Positions 27,740-36,231 of a stretch of 44,596 nucleotides of DNA are shown here, piece by piece. The translations under genes were made by a program, and so were the position numbers. Position 1 is the first letter of the stretch. The number at the start of each line of letters is the position of its first letter. This stretch comes from a bacterium (GTDB lineage: Bacteria; SZUA-79; Acidulodesulfobacterales; Acidulodesulfobacteraceae). The stretch covers positions 1-44,596 of the forward strand of contig DAHVOJ010000010.1 in assembly GCA_027318865.1 (NCBI GenBank), in the 5' to 3' direction. A model generated the notes under the pieces. The model had not been told where the DNA came from, did no database searches, and was given only the letters and a program-made list of their open reading frames with translations.

Positions 27740-28612
27740 ATGCTAAAAATTGCTCTTATCGGTTCGACGGGTATGCTTGGCATAGATGTAAATGCCGCTC
27801 TTAAAGGAATTAATTTTTTGATTAAAAATTATAACTCAAAAAATCTTGACATAGCAAACGCCGAAGCCGTTAATTTCGCTATGGAAAGTTTTAAGCCGGA
27901 TTATATCATCAATTGCGCCGCTTATACAAACGTCGATGGGGCGGAAACCGAAAAAGAAAAAGCGGATGCCGTTAATAATACCGGCGTGCAAAATTTAGCC
28001 GATGCGGCTTTAAATACCGGTTCGAGAATAATTCATTTAAGCACCGATTATGTATTTGACGGTTCAAAAGGGACGCCTTATAATGAAGACGACGAAACTA
28101 ATCCTATAAACGAATACGGTCTGTCAAAACTTAGAGGGGAAGAAGCTTTAAAAAATTCGGGGGCGAGTTATATAATATTACGCACGTCATGGCTTTACGG
28201 CAAAAACGGAAAAAATTTCGTCAATACGATTCTTAAATTAGCCGACAGCCAGAAAAAAATAGAAGTGACGGACGACCGGTTTGGAAATCCGACGTACACT
28301 AAAGACGTAGCTTATGCAATATCCGAAATAATTATAAAAGATAACTCAAAAAATGAAATTTATCATTTGACTAATTCAAGCGACGGTCATACTACATGGT
28401 ATAAATTTGCTCTTGAAATAGTAAACGTTTTTAAAAGGACTAATTGCGAAATTTTACCGGTAAGTTCCGATAAATCGATTAGGCCGGCAAAAAGACCTGT
28501 TTACAGCGTATTAGACAATGCTAAAATTAAAGAAGATTACGGTATAGAGTTAAGACCTTGGAAAGATGCGTTAAAAAAATACTGCAACGATATAGGCTAT
28601 TTTATTATTTGA
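27740..28612 (+). CDS. rfbD: dTDP-4-dehydrorhamnose reductase
   Basis: RfbD carries out the last, NAD(P)H-dependent step to dTDP-rhamnose. The extended SDR features are IALIGSTGMLG at the start, YIINCAAYTNVDGAE, LSTDYVFDGSKGTPYNEDD, the YGLSKLRGEE active-site pair and LRTSWLYGKNGKNFV. ATG at 27740 is preferred to the one at 27716 because a GAGG at 27728-27731, overlapping the rfbB stop, is 8 bases away. It gives 290 residues. Confidence 0.94.
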   Translation: MLKIALIGSTGMLGIDVNAALKGINFLIKNYNSKNLDIANAEAVNFAMESFKPDYIINCAAYTNVDGAETEKEKADAVNNTGVQNLADAALNTGSRIIHLSTDYVFDGSKGTPYNEDDETNPINEYGLSKLRGEEALKNSGASYIILRTSWLYGKNGKNFVNTILKLADSQKKIEVTDDRFGNPTYTKDVAYAISEIIIKDNSKNEIYHLTNSSDGHTTWYKFALEIVNVFKRTNCEILPVSSDKSIRPAKRPVYSVLDNAKIKEDYGIELRPWKDALKKYCNDIGYFII

Positions 28613-28636
28613 AAAATTTTGATAAAGATATATAAT
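28609..28636 (+). promoter_or_regulatory. Promoter of the DUF502 gene, likely leaderless
   Basis: TTGAAA (28609-28614) and a perfect TATAAT (28631-28636) are separated by 16 bases, a near-consensus sigma-70 promoter. The ATG at 28644 is only 8 bases past the -10 box, so the transcript would begin at or within a base or two of the start codon; no Shine-Dalgarno sequence exists. Confidence 0.6.
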
Positions 28637-28643
28637 CTATTAA

Positions 28644-29240
28644 ATGGGAAAAACGTTTTTTGCTAAAATCAGAAGTAGATTTCTTGCCGGATTAACCGTC
28701 GTAATCCCCGGAGCCATAACTATTTTTATAATAGTTTGGCTTTTAAAGGAAATTAATCTAATTTTTAATCCGTTTTCTATTTTTCTTGAAAGATATATAA
28801 ATATTTATATACCGGATGCCGGTTTAATACTTTTATTTATTTTAATTCTATTGTCAGGCTATCTGATTACTAACTGGGCAGGCAAGTCGATTATTAATTT
28901 ATACGAAAATGCTATGCTGAAAATTCCGGTTGTAAATTTGCTCTATAAATCTACTAAACAGTGGGTAGATATATTTTCTCCCGGCAAAAGTTCTTTTAAA
29001 AAATTCGTTATGGTAAAATATAACGACGATAAGTTTGTTTACGGTTTTTTAACGTCTAATACCGGAATTAAAACCGCGGGCAAAAACGATTATGCAGTAG
29101 TTTATATACCTACCAATCATCTTTATATAGGTATGAATATTATTGCAAAAAAAGAAGACGTAATAGATACCGGACTAAAGGTCGAACAGGGTATCCAGAT
29201 AGTTCTTTCCGCCGGAATAGCATTTCCGGAAAGGTTATAG
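28644..29240 (+). CDS. DUF502 family membrane protein
   Basis: This 198-residue protein matches the DUF502 pattern: an N-terminal RFLAGLTVVIPGAITIFII segment, a first membrane helix at about 15-35, a second at about 53-75 (AGLILLFILILLSGYLITNWAG), and then IPVVNLLYKSTKQWVDIFS and VYIPTNHLYIGMNII. Family members are conserved two-helix membrane proteins of unknown biochemical role. It has its own strong promoter and lies just upstream of rsmE. Confidence 0.85.
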   Translation: MGKTFFAKIRSRFLAGLTVVIPGAITIFIIVWLLKEINLIFNPFSIFLERYINIYIPDAGLILLFILILLSGYLITNWAGKSIINLYENAMLKIPVVNLLYKSTKQWVDIFSPGKSSFKKFVMVKYNDDKFVYGFLTSNTGIKTAGKNDYAVVYIPTNHLYIGMNIIAKKEDVIDTGLKVEQGIQIVLSAGIAFPERL

Positions 29241-29255
29241 ACAAAACGTTTAAAA

Positions 29256-30002
29256 ATGCATAACAGATTCTATATCGAGGAAAAAATAGATAGTTATTAT
29301 CTCGGAAAAAAAATCGCTTTAGAGTCGATAGCCGGACATGTTAAAGCCTTTAGAAAGCAAACCGGCGCGGAAATTATGCTTTACGACGGAACCGGAGCTG
29401 TTTTTTCGGCTAAAATAATTGATATTTCTAAAAGGAACGTTAACGTAGAATTATTATCCGTCAAGAAATACCCCGAAAGTAATATTAAAATATATCTTTT
29501 TTTACCCATGGTTACTTCTCATATAATGGACCAGCTTATATCCAGAGTTTGCGAACTTGAAATCAGCGGCATTGTGCCTGTAGTTACGGAGAGGTCGATA
29601 GCCTTAAAAAGCGAAAAAGAAATAATTTCTAAAATGTCTAAATGGGATAAAATTTCTAAAGGGGCTATGATTATTGCCGGGAAAAACTTTTCTACGGTTA
29701 TTAGAAAACCGGTTGATTTGCCGGCGGCTTTTAAATCGGTCGAAAATTTCGATGCAAAGCTGATAGCCGTTCCGCAAGCAAACTTATTCCTTAAAAAATA
29801 TTTAGAAAGTTTTCATTTTAAAAAAGACGGTGTTTCTATTGGAATTTTTATAGGTCCCGAAGGCGATTTTTCTTACAGGGAAGTAGCATTGTCGAAAGAA
29901 TACGGATTTATTCCCGTTAAATTGACCGCTCATATTATGAGCACGTTCGTCGCTTCTATTTATTCGGCTTCCAATTTAATTTGTTACGCTTTTTCGGATT
30001 AA
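29256..30002 (+). CDS. rsmE: RsmE-like 16S rRNA m3U methyltransferase (atypical motif)
   Basis: The protein (248 residues) has the RsmE layout: a PUA-like N-terminal part to about residue 70, then a SPOUT methyltransferase domain with the conserved IGPEGDFSYREVALSKEYGF near residue 195. RsmE methylates U1498 of 16S rRNA using S-adenosylmethionine. The next motif, normally RILRTETA, reads HIMSTFVAS here, so the usual Arg and Glu are replaced. Either activity is altered or the knot is remodelled. No ribosome-binding site is clear; smc follows. Confidence 0.8.
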   Translation: MHNRFYIEEKIDSYYLGKKIALESIAGHVKAFRKQTGAEIMLYDGTGAVFSAKIIDISKRNVNVELLSVKKYPESNIKIYLFLPMVTSHIMDQLISRVCELEISGIVPVVTERSIALKSEKEIISKMSKWDKISKGAMIIAGKNFSTVIRKPVDLPAAFKSVENFDAKLIAVPQANLFLKKYLESFHFKKDGVSIGIFIGPEGDFSYREVALSKEYGFIPVKLTAHIMSTFVASIYSASNLICYAFSD

Positions 30003-30016
30003 GGCAAAAAATAACT

Positions 30017-33000
30017 ATGCGGCTTAAATTTATAGAACTTTTCGGATTTAAAACATTTCCCGACAAAGTTAGAATACCTTTTAGCGGCGGTATAAACATT
30101 ATAGTCGGCCCTAACGGCTGCGGCAAAACAAACATAGTGGATGCCTTAAGGTTCATTTTAGGCGAACAGAATTTAAAAGATTTAAGGCTTAAGAGTATGA
30201 ATGACTTGATATTTCACGGGTCTAACATGCGGAACGGGTCTTCGGTGGCTTTATGCAGGGGTGTTTTCGAAAACGACGGAGGAGGCAGTTTTAAATACAA
30301 AGATTTTTCCGAAATAATGGTTGAAAGAAGGCATTTTAAAAACAGGGAGACCGAGTATAGAATCAACGGGATTTCGGTTCCTTACAAAGAGTATTTAGAT
30401 TTTTTTAACGAAAGCGGTTTATCCCGCCACTATTCTATTATCGATGCATCCAGGATAAATGCTTTATTAAATTATAAACCTAACGAGTTAAGATTATTTT
30501 TTGAAGAAGCTTCCGGAATTACTAAATATAAAATTCAGAAAAAATCCGCATCCAAAAAATTAGAGGCGGCAGTCGGCAACCTTCTCAGAATCGGGGATTT
30601 GCTTAACGAAGTGGAAAAACAGCTGGCAGTTTTGGAAATGTCCGCTAAAAAATTAGAAGAATACAAAAAGATAGAAACCCAAAAAATACGTTTTGAATCA
30701 GCCTTATATACGAGAATAAGGAGCAAAATAGTTTCGGACACTGATAAATACCGTTTAGATCTTGAAAATTATTCAATACAGTTTACCGAAGCAAACGCAA
30801 AGAGCGATACGATGCTTAATGCTCTTACCGATGCAAAAACCGCTTTCGATAAAGTCGAGTCGGCTTATAAAACTGCGTCGGTTCAAAAAAACAGGTATTT
30901 AGTCGAACTTGCAAAACTAAATTCCGCTCTCGAATACACCGGTGTTAAAACGGAGAGTCTGAAATCAGAAATAGAAAAGAAAATAAAGGAAACGGAAGAG
31001 CAAAAAGAATCTAAAAATAGGAATTCCGAAAAGCTATCGAGTTTTAAGGAAAAACTTTCGTCAGACGAATCTAATTTTAAAAGTCTCGCAGAAAAATTAA
31101 ATTTGATAAGCAAATCTGTTATAGAAAAAAAAGAATTAATGCTTAAAAATAAAAACCTCATCGAGAATATTAACGAAGAAATACTGGATATTATGGAAAA
31201 ATTGCAGAACGGCAATAATAAATTGCTTTTTATAAATAAAAATATTAAAAACATAGAGCTTAAAATTAACGAAACAAAAAATACGATTGCCAAGATCTAT
31301 GCCGAAACTTATGAAACAGCCTTAGATTTAAAGAAAAAAACAAAATTGCTTAACGATGCGTCGTCGGTTATGGAGGACGTGAAAATAAAATATTCTAAAA
31401 ATGAGATTAAATTGGCCGAATTAGAGTTAAATTTTAAGGAACACGGCTTGAAAAAAGACGCTTTAGAAAAGGATCTCTTAAAAATCGGGATGGAGATATC
31501 AAGGTTGGCCGAATTTATCGATAACAGGGAGGGATTTTCCGAAGGAACGAGGGATTTTTTAAAAGCCGATAAAGATTATAAGGTATTTCCTTTAACCGAT
31601 TTTATAGAAATTGAACCGGGATTTGAAAATGCCGCTACGGAAAGCATTGGAGATGTACTCGAGGCCGTAATATTGGGCAATATAAAAGATACCGAAAAAG
31701 CGATAGATTATATAAACGCCAGCAAGAAAGGAAAAATCAAAATTTTTATTCCAAACCAAAGAAAAAATAACGGTCATGTTAAATATGAAAATTCACAATG
31801 TAATATTTGCGCAGAGTTAGGTTTAATTCCTATTAAAGAAAAAATTAAATTAAATTTTAAGCAGATAGATCCGGAAGATATAAATATAAATTTTTATTAT
31901 TGCGAAGATAAAAATAGGATACTTGAATATATCGAACAAAACGGTTTCTTCCCTGAAGTGAATATCGTGACGGAAGAAGGCATAATTTTCAATTCGGACG
32001 GTTTTATAACCGCCGGAAAAAATAAAAATATCGAAAGCATGAATTTGTTTATAAATAAAAATAAGTTATCGGAATACAAAGAGCTCGAAACAAAAAAACA
32101 GGAAGAATTTAAATCTGCAGAATCTTTGTTTGCGTCGATTCAATCTGAAATCAAAGAACTTAAGATGGAAAAAGAGAAAATAAACAATGAAATTAAAAAA
32201 TCGGAAATAGCAAAACTTACCGCAGAAAACGATATTAAACATTTAGAGAATATACTGGGTAAGTCTAAAGAAAGACTCGATATATTAATAAAAGAGTCTG
32301 CTAATCTGGAAATAGAAAAAGATTCCGAATATAAAGAAAAAAGAGAACTGGAAGACGAGATTTTAATTTTAGAAAACGAATACGGATTAAAAATTAAAGA
32401 AAAGGGCGCGGAAGAGGAAAATCTTCGAGAAATCGAGGATGAATTCGAAAAGCTAAAAGAAGACGAAACGGCTTTGAAGATAGAGATTAATTCTGCCGGA
32501 CAGAATATTAATTTTTTAAAGAAGCAGATAAAAGATTTAGAATATAGCATATTAAACTACGATAATAGAATTAAATCTTTACATGAACAAAAAGAAAAAT
32601 ACGAATCGGAAATTAACAATACAGCAGCCGATTTAAAATTAAAACAAAAAAATATCGAAGTTTTGAATGAATCCGTCAAAGAGATAGATGCGGTTATTAA
32701 AGACGGAGAAACTGATCTTGAATCATTAAAAAAAAAGATAGCGGACGGAGAAAGAGAAATAGAAAATACAAAAGCGCAGATATTAAATATAGATAAGAAA
32801 AAAGACGCTATACAGACCTATATAAATATTAATGCGGAAAAACTTGCGGAACTCGACTTTAACAGATCTATTAACGGTATCCCGGCCGAATTTTCGGAAG
32901 AAGACAGAGTTTTTATAGATAGCGTTAATAATTTAAACGATACCGGTATCAAAAAAACTATCGAAGAACTTTCCTTAAAAATAAAGGAACTTGGCGATAT

Positions 33001-33625
33001 AAATATGAATGCGGCAAAAGAATACGAATCCGCCCTCGAACGCCTTGATTTTCTCGGAAGACAGAAAAAAGACCTCGAAAATTCTATAGAAGCGTTAAAC
33101 GGTATTATAAAAAAATTGGATGCCGTGTCTAAAGAAAAATTTAAGTCGAATATGGCTGAAATAAGACAAAAATTTAAAGAACTTTTTGTATTTTTATTTG
33201 GCGGGGGTAACGCAGATATATCGTTGAACGCTGTTTCGCGCAACACACCTGAATTTGACGAAAGCGAAAATAATGGCGATGCCGCCGAATTGCAGGGGAT
33301 GGAAATAAACGTTCGGATACCGGGAAAAAAGTTTACCGGAATAAATATTTTATCGCAGGGTGAAAAAGTTCTGGTTGCCGTAAGCCTTTTGTTTTCTATT
33401 TTTCTAGTAAAAAAAACACCTTTCTGCGTTATAGACGAGGTTGACGCTCCGTTAGATTATGCCAATAACGCAAGGTATAACAAATTGATAAGGGAAATAT
33501 CGAATTATTCCCAGATAATTTTAATAACGCATAACAAAAAAACTATGGAAATAGGAAAAAATATTTTTGGAGTAACTTCTAAACACCCCGGTATTTCGGG
33601 AATAGTATCGGTTTCTATGTCTTAA
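30017..33625 (+). CDS. smc: Chromosome segregation protein SMC
   Basis: SMC is the ATPase of the condensin that organises the chromosome. From ATG at 30017 it has 1202 residues: Walker A GPNGCGKTN at 31-39, long coiled coil, a hinge around 500-670 (GFSEGTRDFLKADKDYKVFP, later SIGDVLEAVILGN), a second coil, and the C-terminal head with LSQGE near 1112 and FCVIDEVDAPLDYAN near 1136. The signature is LSQGE instead of LSGGE, and the usual RGG after GEQ is RLKS. The frame is open further upstream inside rsmE, but the family begins MRLKFIELFGFKTF. scpA and scpB are not nearby. Confidence 0.94.
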   Translation: MRLKFIELFGFKTFPDKVRIPFSGGINIIVGPNGCGKTNIVDALRFILGEQNLKDLRLKSMNDLIFHGSNMRNGSSVALCRGVFENDGGGSFKYKDFSEIMVERRHFKNRETEYRINGISVPYKEYLDFFNESGLSRHYSIIDASRINALLNYKPNELRLFFEEASGITKYKIQKKSASKKLEAAVGNLLRIGDLLNEVEKQLAVLEMSAKKLEEYKKIETQKIRFESALYTRIRSKIVSDTDKYRLDLENYSIQFTEANAKSDTMLNALTDAKTAFDKVESAYKTASVQKNRYLVELAKLNSALEYTGVKTESLKSEIEKKIKETEEQKESKNRNSEKLSSFKEKLSSDESNFKSLAEKLNLISKSVIEKKELMLKNKNLIENINEEILDIMEKLQNGNNKLLFINKNIKNIELKINETKNTIAKIYAETYETALDLKKKTKLLNDASSVMEDVKIKYSKNEIKLAELELNFKEHGLKKDALEKDLLKIGMEISRLAEFIDNREGFSEGTRDFLKADKDYKVFPLTDFIEIEPGFENAATESIGDVLEAVILGNIKDTEKAIDYINASKKGKIKIFIPNQRKNNGHVKYENSQCNICAELGLIPIKEKIKLNFKQIDPEDININFYYCEDKNRILEYIEQNGFFPEVNIVTEEGIIFNSDGFITAGKNKNIESMNLFINKNKLSEYKELETKKQEEFKSAESLFASIQSEIKELKMEKEKINNEIKKSEIAKLTAENDIKHLENILGKSKERLDILIKESANLEIEKDSEYKEKRELEDEILILENEYGLKIKEKGAEEENLREIEDEFEKLKEDETALKIEINSAGQNINFLKKQIKDLEYSILNYDNRIKSLHEQKEKYESEINNTAADLKLKQKNIEVLNESVKEIDAVIKDGETDLESLKKKIADGEREIENTKAQILNIDKKKDAIQTYININAEKLAELDFNRSINGIPAEFSEEDRVFIDSVNNLNDTGIKKTIEELSLKIKELGDINMNAAKEYESALERLDFLGRQKKDLENSIEALNGIIKKLDAVSKEKFKSNMAEIRQKFKELFVFLFGGGNADISLNAVSRNTPEFDESENNGDAAELQGMEINVRIPGKKFTGINILSQGEKVLVAVSLLFSIFLVKKTPFCVIDEVDAPLDYANNARYNKLIREISNYSQIILITHNKKTMEIGKNIFGVTSKHPGISGIVSVSMS

Positions 33626-33630
33626 AGACA

Positions 33631-33656
33631 GGGGGCGGATTTTAAATCTGTCCCCC
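33631..33656. repeat. GC-rich hairpin between smc and ftsY
   Basis: GGGGG at 33631-33635 pairs with CCCCC at 33652-33656, and the inner CGGATTT pairs with AAATCTG, giving a 12-bp stem with one bulged base and a tiny loop. No T-run follows on either strand, so it is not a standard intrinsic terminator. It starts 6 bases after the smc stop and may be an mRNA-stability hairpin or a solitary REP-like unit. Confidence 0.6.
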
Positions 33657-33685
33657 GACAAAATACAGAAGGAGATATATTTTTG

Positions 33686-34597
33686 ATGAAAATATTCGAC
33701 AAGTTTAAAAATTTAGGAGAAAGTCTTAAAAAAACAAAACAGGAGTTATCCGGCAAAATAAGTTCGATTTTTAGCGGCGGAAAAATAGACGGGACGGATT
33801 TAGATAAGATCGAAGAAGTTCTGGTTCTGTCGGATATTTCATATAAAACTGCCGGCGAGATAATAGAAGGCGTTAAAAAAAGAGTTTTAAAAAATAAGGA
33901 TTTGACCGAAGATGTTATAAAGCAGGCGTTAAAAGAAGAAATCGCCTCTAAAATATCGGTTGAATTTCCCGAAATTAAAGAAAGCGGCGAAAAAAATATT
34001 TTTATCATAGCCGGCGTTAACGGAGTAGGAAAAACCACTACCGTAGGAAAACTTGGTAAATATTATACGGATAGGGGAAAAAAAGTTATTATAGCGGCAT
34101 GCGATACGTTCAGGGCGGCGGGGAAAGAACAGATTGAAATATGGGGACGGAGAACCGGCATCGAGGTCGTGTCGGGCAAAGAAAATCAGGACCCTGCATC
34201 GGTAGCGCATGACGCGGTTCAGAAGTTTAAGGAAAAAGATTACAATCTTTTGCTTATAGATACGGCAGGAAGATTGCATAACAAAAAACATCTTATGGAA
34301 GAATTGGCTAAAATAAAAAGAGTTATATCCAAATCGTCAGGCAAAGGGCCTGACGAGACTTTGATAGTTATAGACGCGGGTTTAGGTCAGAACTCTTTAG
34401 TTCAGGTCGAACAGTTTAAAGAGATAGTGGACATTACCGGAGTTATAATTACAAAATTAGACGGTTCTGCAAAAGGCGGAATAATAATAGATATAATACA
34501 CAAGCTTAACCTCCCCGTCAGATTTATCGGAACCGGGGAAACCCCCGATAAAATATCGGAATTTTCCCCGGAGATATTTACCGACAACCTGTTTTAA
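33686..34597 (+). CDS. ftsY: Signal recognition particle receptor FtsY
   Basis: FtsY docks SRP-ribosome complexes at the membrane. The 303-residue protein has the NG domain only with a short N-terminal helix: GVNGVGKTTTVGKLG (about 110-124), DTFRAAGKEQ (140-149), DTAGR (192-196), TKLDGSAKGG (256 on) and GTGETPDKISEF. The acidic A domain of enterobacteria is absent. ATG at 33686 is preferred to TTG at 33683; GGAG at 33671-33674 is upstream. It ends 5 bases from the hsp20 stop on the other strand. Confidence 0.96.
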   Translation: MKIFDKFKNLGESLKKTKQELSGKISSIFSGGKIDGTDLDKIEEVLVLSDISYKTAGEIIEGVKKRVLKNKDLTEDVIKQALKEEIASKISVEFPEIKESGEKNIFIIAGVNGVGKTTTVGKLGKYYTDRGKKVIIAACDTFRAAGKEQIEIWGRRTGIEVVSGKENQDPASVAHDAVQKFKEKDYNLLLIDTAGRLHNKKHLMEELAKIKRVISKSSGKGPDETLIVIDAGLGQNSLVQVEQFKEIVDITGVIITKLDGSAKGGIIIDIIHKLNLPVRFIGTGETPDKISEFSPEIFTDNLF

Positions 34598-34612
34598 ACA
34601 GTTTATTTAATT
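34588..34612. terminator. Weak bidirectional terminator between ftsY and hsp20
   Basis: CTGTTT and AAACAG form a short palindrome around 34590-34602 spanning the two convergent stop codons, followed by a T-rich run on the plus strand. The stem is short and AT-rich, so this is tentative. Confidence 0.35.
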
Positions 34613-35028
34613 TCTATCTTTTTAGGCGATAAAGCTTTGCTTTTTTTAAGGGTAACTTCCAGAACGCCGTTTTTAAGTTCGGCATTTGCATTGTCTTTAT
34701 CTACCGCGGAAGGCAGGTCTATAATCCTGTAAAAAGAACCGTATTGAATTTCCTGACGGTAAAAATTTTCCTTCTTTTCCTCTTTTTCCTGCTTATGTTC
34801 GCCTTTTATAGTAAGCTGGTCCCCGTTGGCTTCTATTATGATATTTTCTTTAGGTATTCCGGGAACCTGCGCTTTTACCACGATGTTTTCATCTTGTTCT
34901 ACTACATCTACCGCAGGTTCGATATAGCCTGCCGTGTTTCTTGCCACCGGATTAAAAAAATCGAAAAAATTTTTTTCGATTTCGCTCCTTATAGGATAAA
35001 AAGGGTCGAATTTAGCAACCTTTTTCAT
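34603..35028 (-). CDS. Small heat-shock protein, Hsp20/alpha-crystallin family
   Basis: This 141-residue holdase has an N-terminal arm (DPFYPIRSEIEKNFFDFF), the alpha-crystallin domain from about 38 to 130 (VDVVEQDENIVVKAQVPGI, YGSFYRIIDLPSAVDKDNANA, LKNGVLEVTLKK) and a C-terminal IEI that can serve as the I-x-I oligomerisation motif. It binds unfolding proteins under stress without ATP. It has a strong GGAGGTGA site and its own promoter, and is the only minus-strand gene in its neighbourhood. Confidence 0.93.
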   Translation of the reverse strand: MKKVAKFDPFYPIRSEIEKNFFDFFNPVARNTAGYIEPAVDVVEQDENIVVKAQVPGIPKENIIIEANGDQLTIKGEHKQEKEEKKENFYRQEIQYGSFYRIIDLPSAVDKDNANAELKNGVLEVTLKKSKALSPKKIEIK

Positions 35029-35074
35029 AATCTCACCTCCTTACTTTCTATATATAAAAATAATATCTATTTAA

Positions 35075-35102
35075 AATATACCATAAAAAATTTATTTTTC
35101 AA
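35075..35102 (-). promoter_or_regulatory. Promoter of hsp20
   Basis: Read on the minus strand, TTGAAA (35102-35097) and TATATT (35080-35075) are 16 bases apart, with TGG before the -10 box giving an extended -10. No CIRCE element or sigma-32-type box was recognised. The predicted leader to the ATG is about 40 bases. Confidence 0.45.
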
Positions 35103-35120
35103 TATAAGCAAAACCGCCGC

Positions 35121-35149
35121 TTTACAAAATTTATAAAAAATTATAAAAT
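35121..35149 (+). promoter_or_regulatory. Promoter of purM (candidate)
   Basis: TTTACA (35121-35126) and TAAAAT (35144-35149) are 17 bases apart, ending 9 bases before the purM ATG. The transcript would have almost no leader, and no Shine-Dalgarno site is present. It is divergent from the hsp20 promoter about 20 bases away. Confidence 0.4.
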
Positions 35150-35158
35150 CATACGATT

Positions 35159-36214
35159 ATGGATTATAAAAAAGCGGGCGTAGATATAGAAGCCGGGAAA
35201 AAAGCCGTTTCCGATATCGCTTCCATGGTAAAAAGCACTTATACTAAAGGCGCGATAGATAATTTCGGTTTGTTCGGCTCCCTGTTTTCTATAGGAGAAC
35301 TTAATTATAAAAATCCCGTTCTGGTTTCCGGAACCGACGGCGTTGGCACTAAACTTAAGATAGCTTTTGCCGCAAACAAACACGATACCGTAGGCATAGA
35401 CTTAGTTGCTATGAGCGTAAACGATATTGCCTGTCTTGGAGCCAGACCTCTTTTTTTCTTAGATTATATATCGACGTCGAATTTAGACCCCGATATTATT
35501 AAAGAAATAGTTTCGGGTATAGCCGCAGGGTGCAAAGAAGCAAAGTGTTCTCTTCTTGGCGGGGAAATGGCGGAAATGCCTTCTTTTTACCGGTCGGGGG
35601 AATACGATTTAGCCGGTTTTGCGGTAGGAATAGTAGAAAAAGAAGAAATTATCGACGGGAAGGAAATTAAGGAAGGGGATAATATAATAGGCATAGCTTC
35701 GAGCGGACTCCATTCCAACGGCTATTCGCTTGCCAGAAAGGTTGTTTTCGAGATGATGGGTTTAAATGTAAACGAACCTTTGCTTAAAGACGGAAAAACC
35801 GTAAAAGAAGCCCTTTTAGAGCCTACTATTATTTACTCGGAACTTATCCTGTCGCTAAAAGGAAAATTTAAAATTAAAGGAGTAGCCCATATAACAGGCG
35901 GAGGGATACCGGAAAATTTAGCAAGGATACTTCCCGCACATGTTTCTGCCGAAATCGATAAAAATTCTTGGGAAACGCCGGAACTTTTCAATATATTAAA
36001 AGAAAAAGGCGGCATAGACGAGGCCGAGTTTTACAGAGTCTTCAACGCAGGTATGGGCATGGTCTTAGTCGTTGAATCTAATGAGTCGGACGATATTGTC
36101 CAATTTATAAATAATTCGGTATATTTAAATTTAAAAAATTTTAATTCGTATAATATAGGCGTAATATCTAGCAATAAAAGTTCCATTGGGCAACCCTCCG
36201 TTAACATTATTTAA
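35159..36214 (+). CDS. purM: Phosphoribosylformylglycinamidine cyclo-ligase
   Basis: PurM (AIR synthetase) closes the imidazole ring in purine synthesis using ATP. The 351-residue protein shows YKKAGVDIEAGKKAV at the start, LVSGTDGVGTKLKIAF, VAMSVNDIACLGARPLFFLDY, LLGGEMAEMP, SSGLHSNGYSLARK and HITGGGIPENLARI, all canonical. It heads a purM-purN-CDF transcript. Confidence 0.96.
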   Translation: MDYKKAGVDIEAGKKAVSDIASMVKSTYTKGAIDNFGLFGSLFSIGELNYKNPVLVSGTDGVGTKLKIAFAANKHDTVGIDLVAMSVNDIACLGARPLFFLDYISTSNLDPDIIKEIVSGIAAGCKEAKCSLLGGEMAEMPSFYRSGEYDLAGFAVGIVEKEEIIDGKEIKEGDNIIGIASSGLHSNGYSLARKVVFEMMGLNVNEPLLKDGKTVKEALLEPTIIYSELILSLKGKFKIKGVAHITGGGIPENLARILPAHVSAEIDKNSWETPELFNILKEKGGIDEAEFYRVFNAGMGMVLVVESNESDDIVQFINNSVYLNLKNFNSYNIGVISSNKSSIGQPSVNII

Positions 36215-36231
36215 TTTTTCGATATAGCAAA

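Noticed and set aside
29981-30016. An earlier smc start inside rsmE
   Set aside because: The extra 12 residues do not belong to the SMC family, whose N-terminus matches the ATG at 30017.
30883-33246. Several Ser/Phe-rich minus-strand frames opposite smc
   Set aside because: They are the antisense reading of Lys/Glu-rich coiled-coil codons and have no independent support.
34744-35136. Plus-strand open frame opposite hsp20
   Set aside because: It is dominated by Phe, Leu and Tyr, overlaps the well-supported hsp20 gene and its promoter, and shows no family match.
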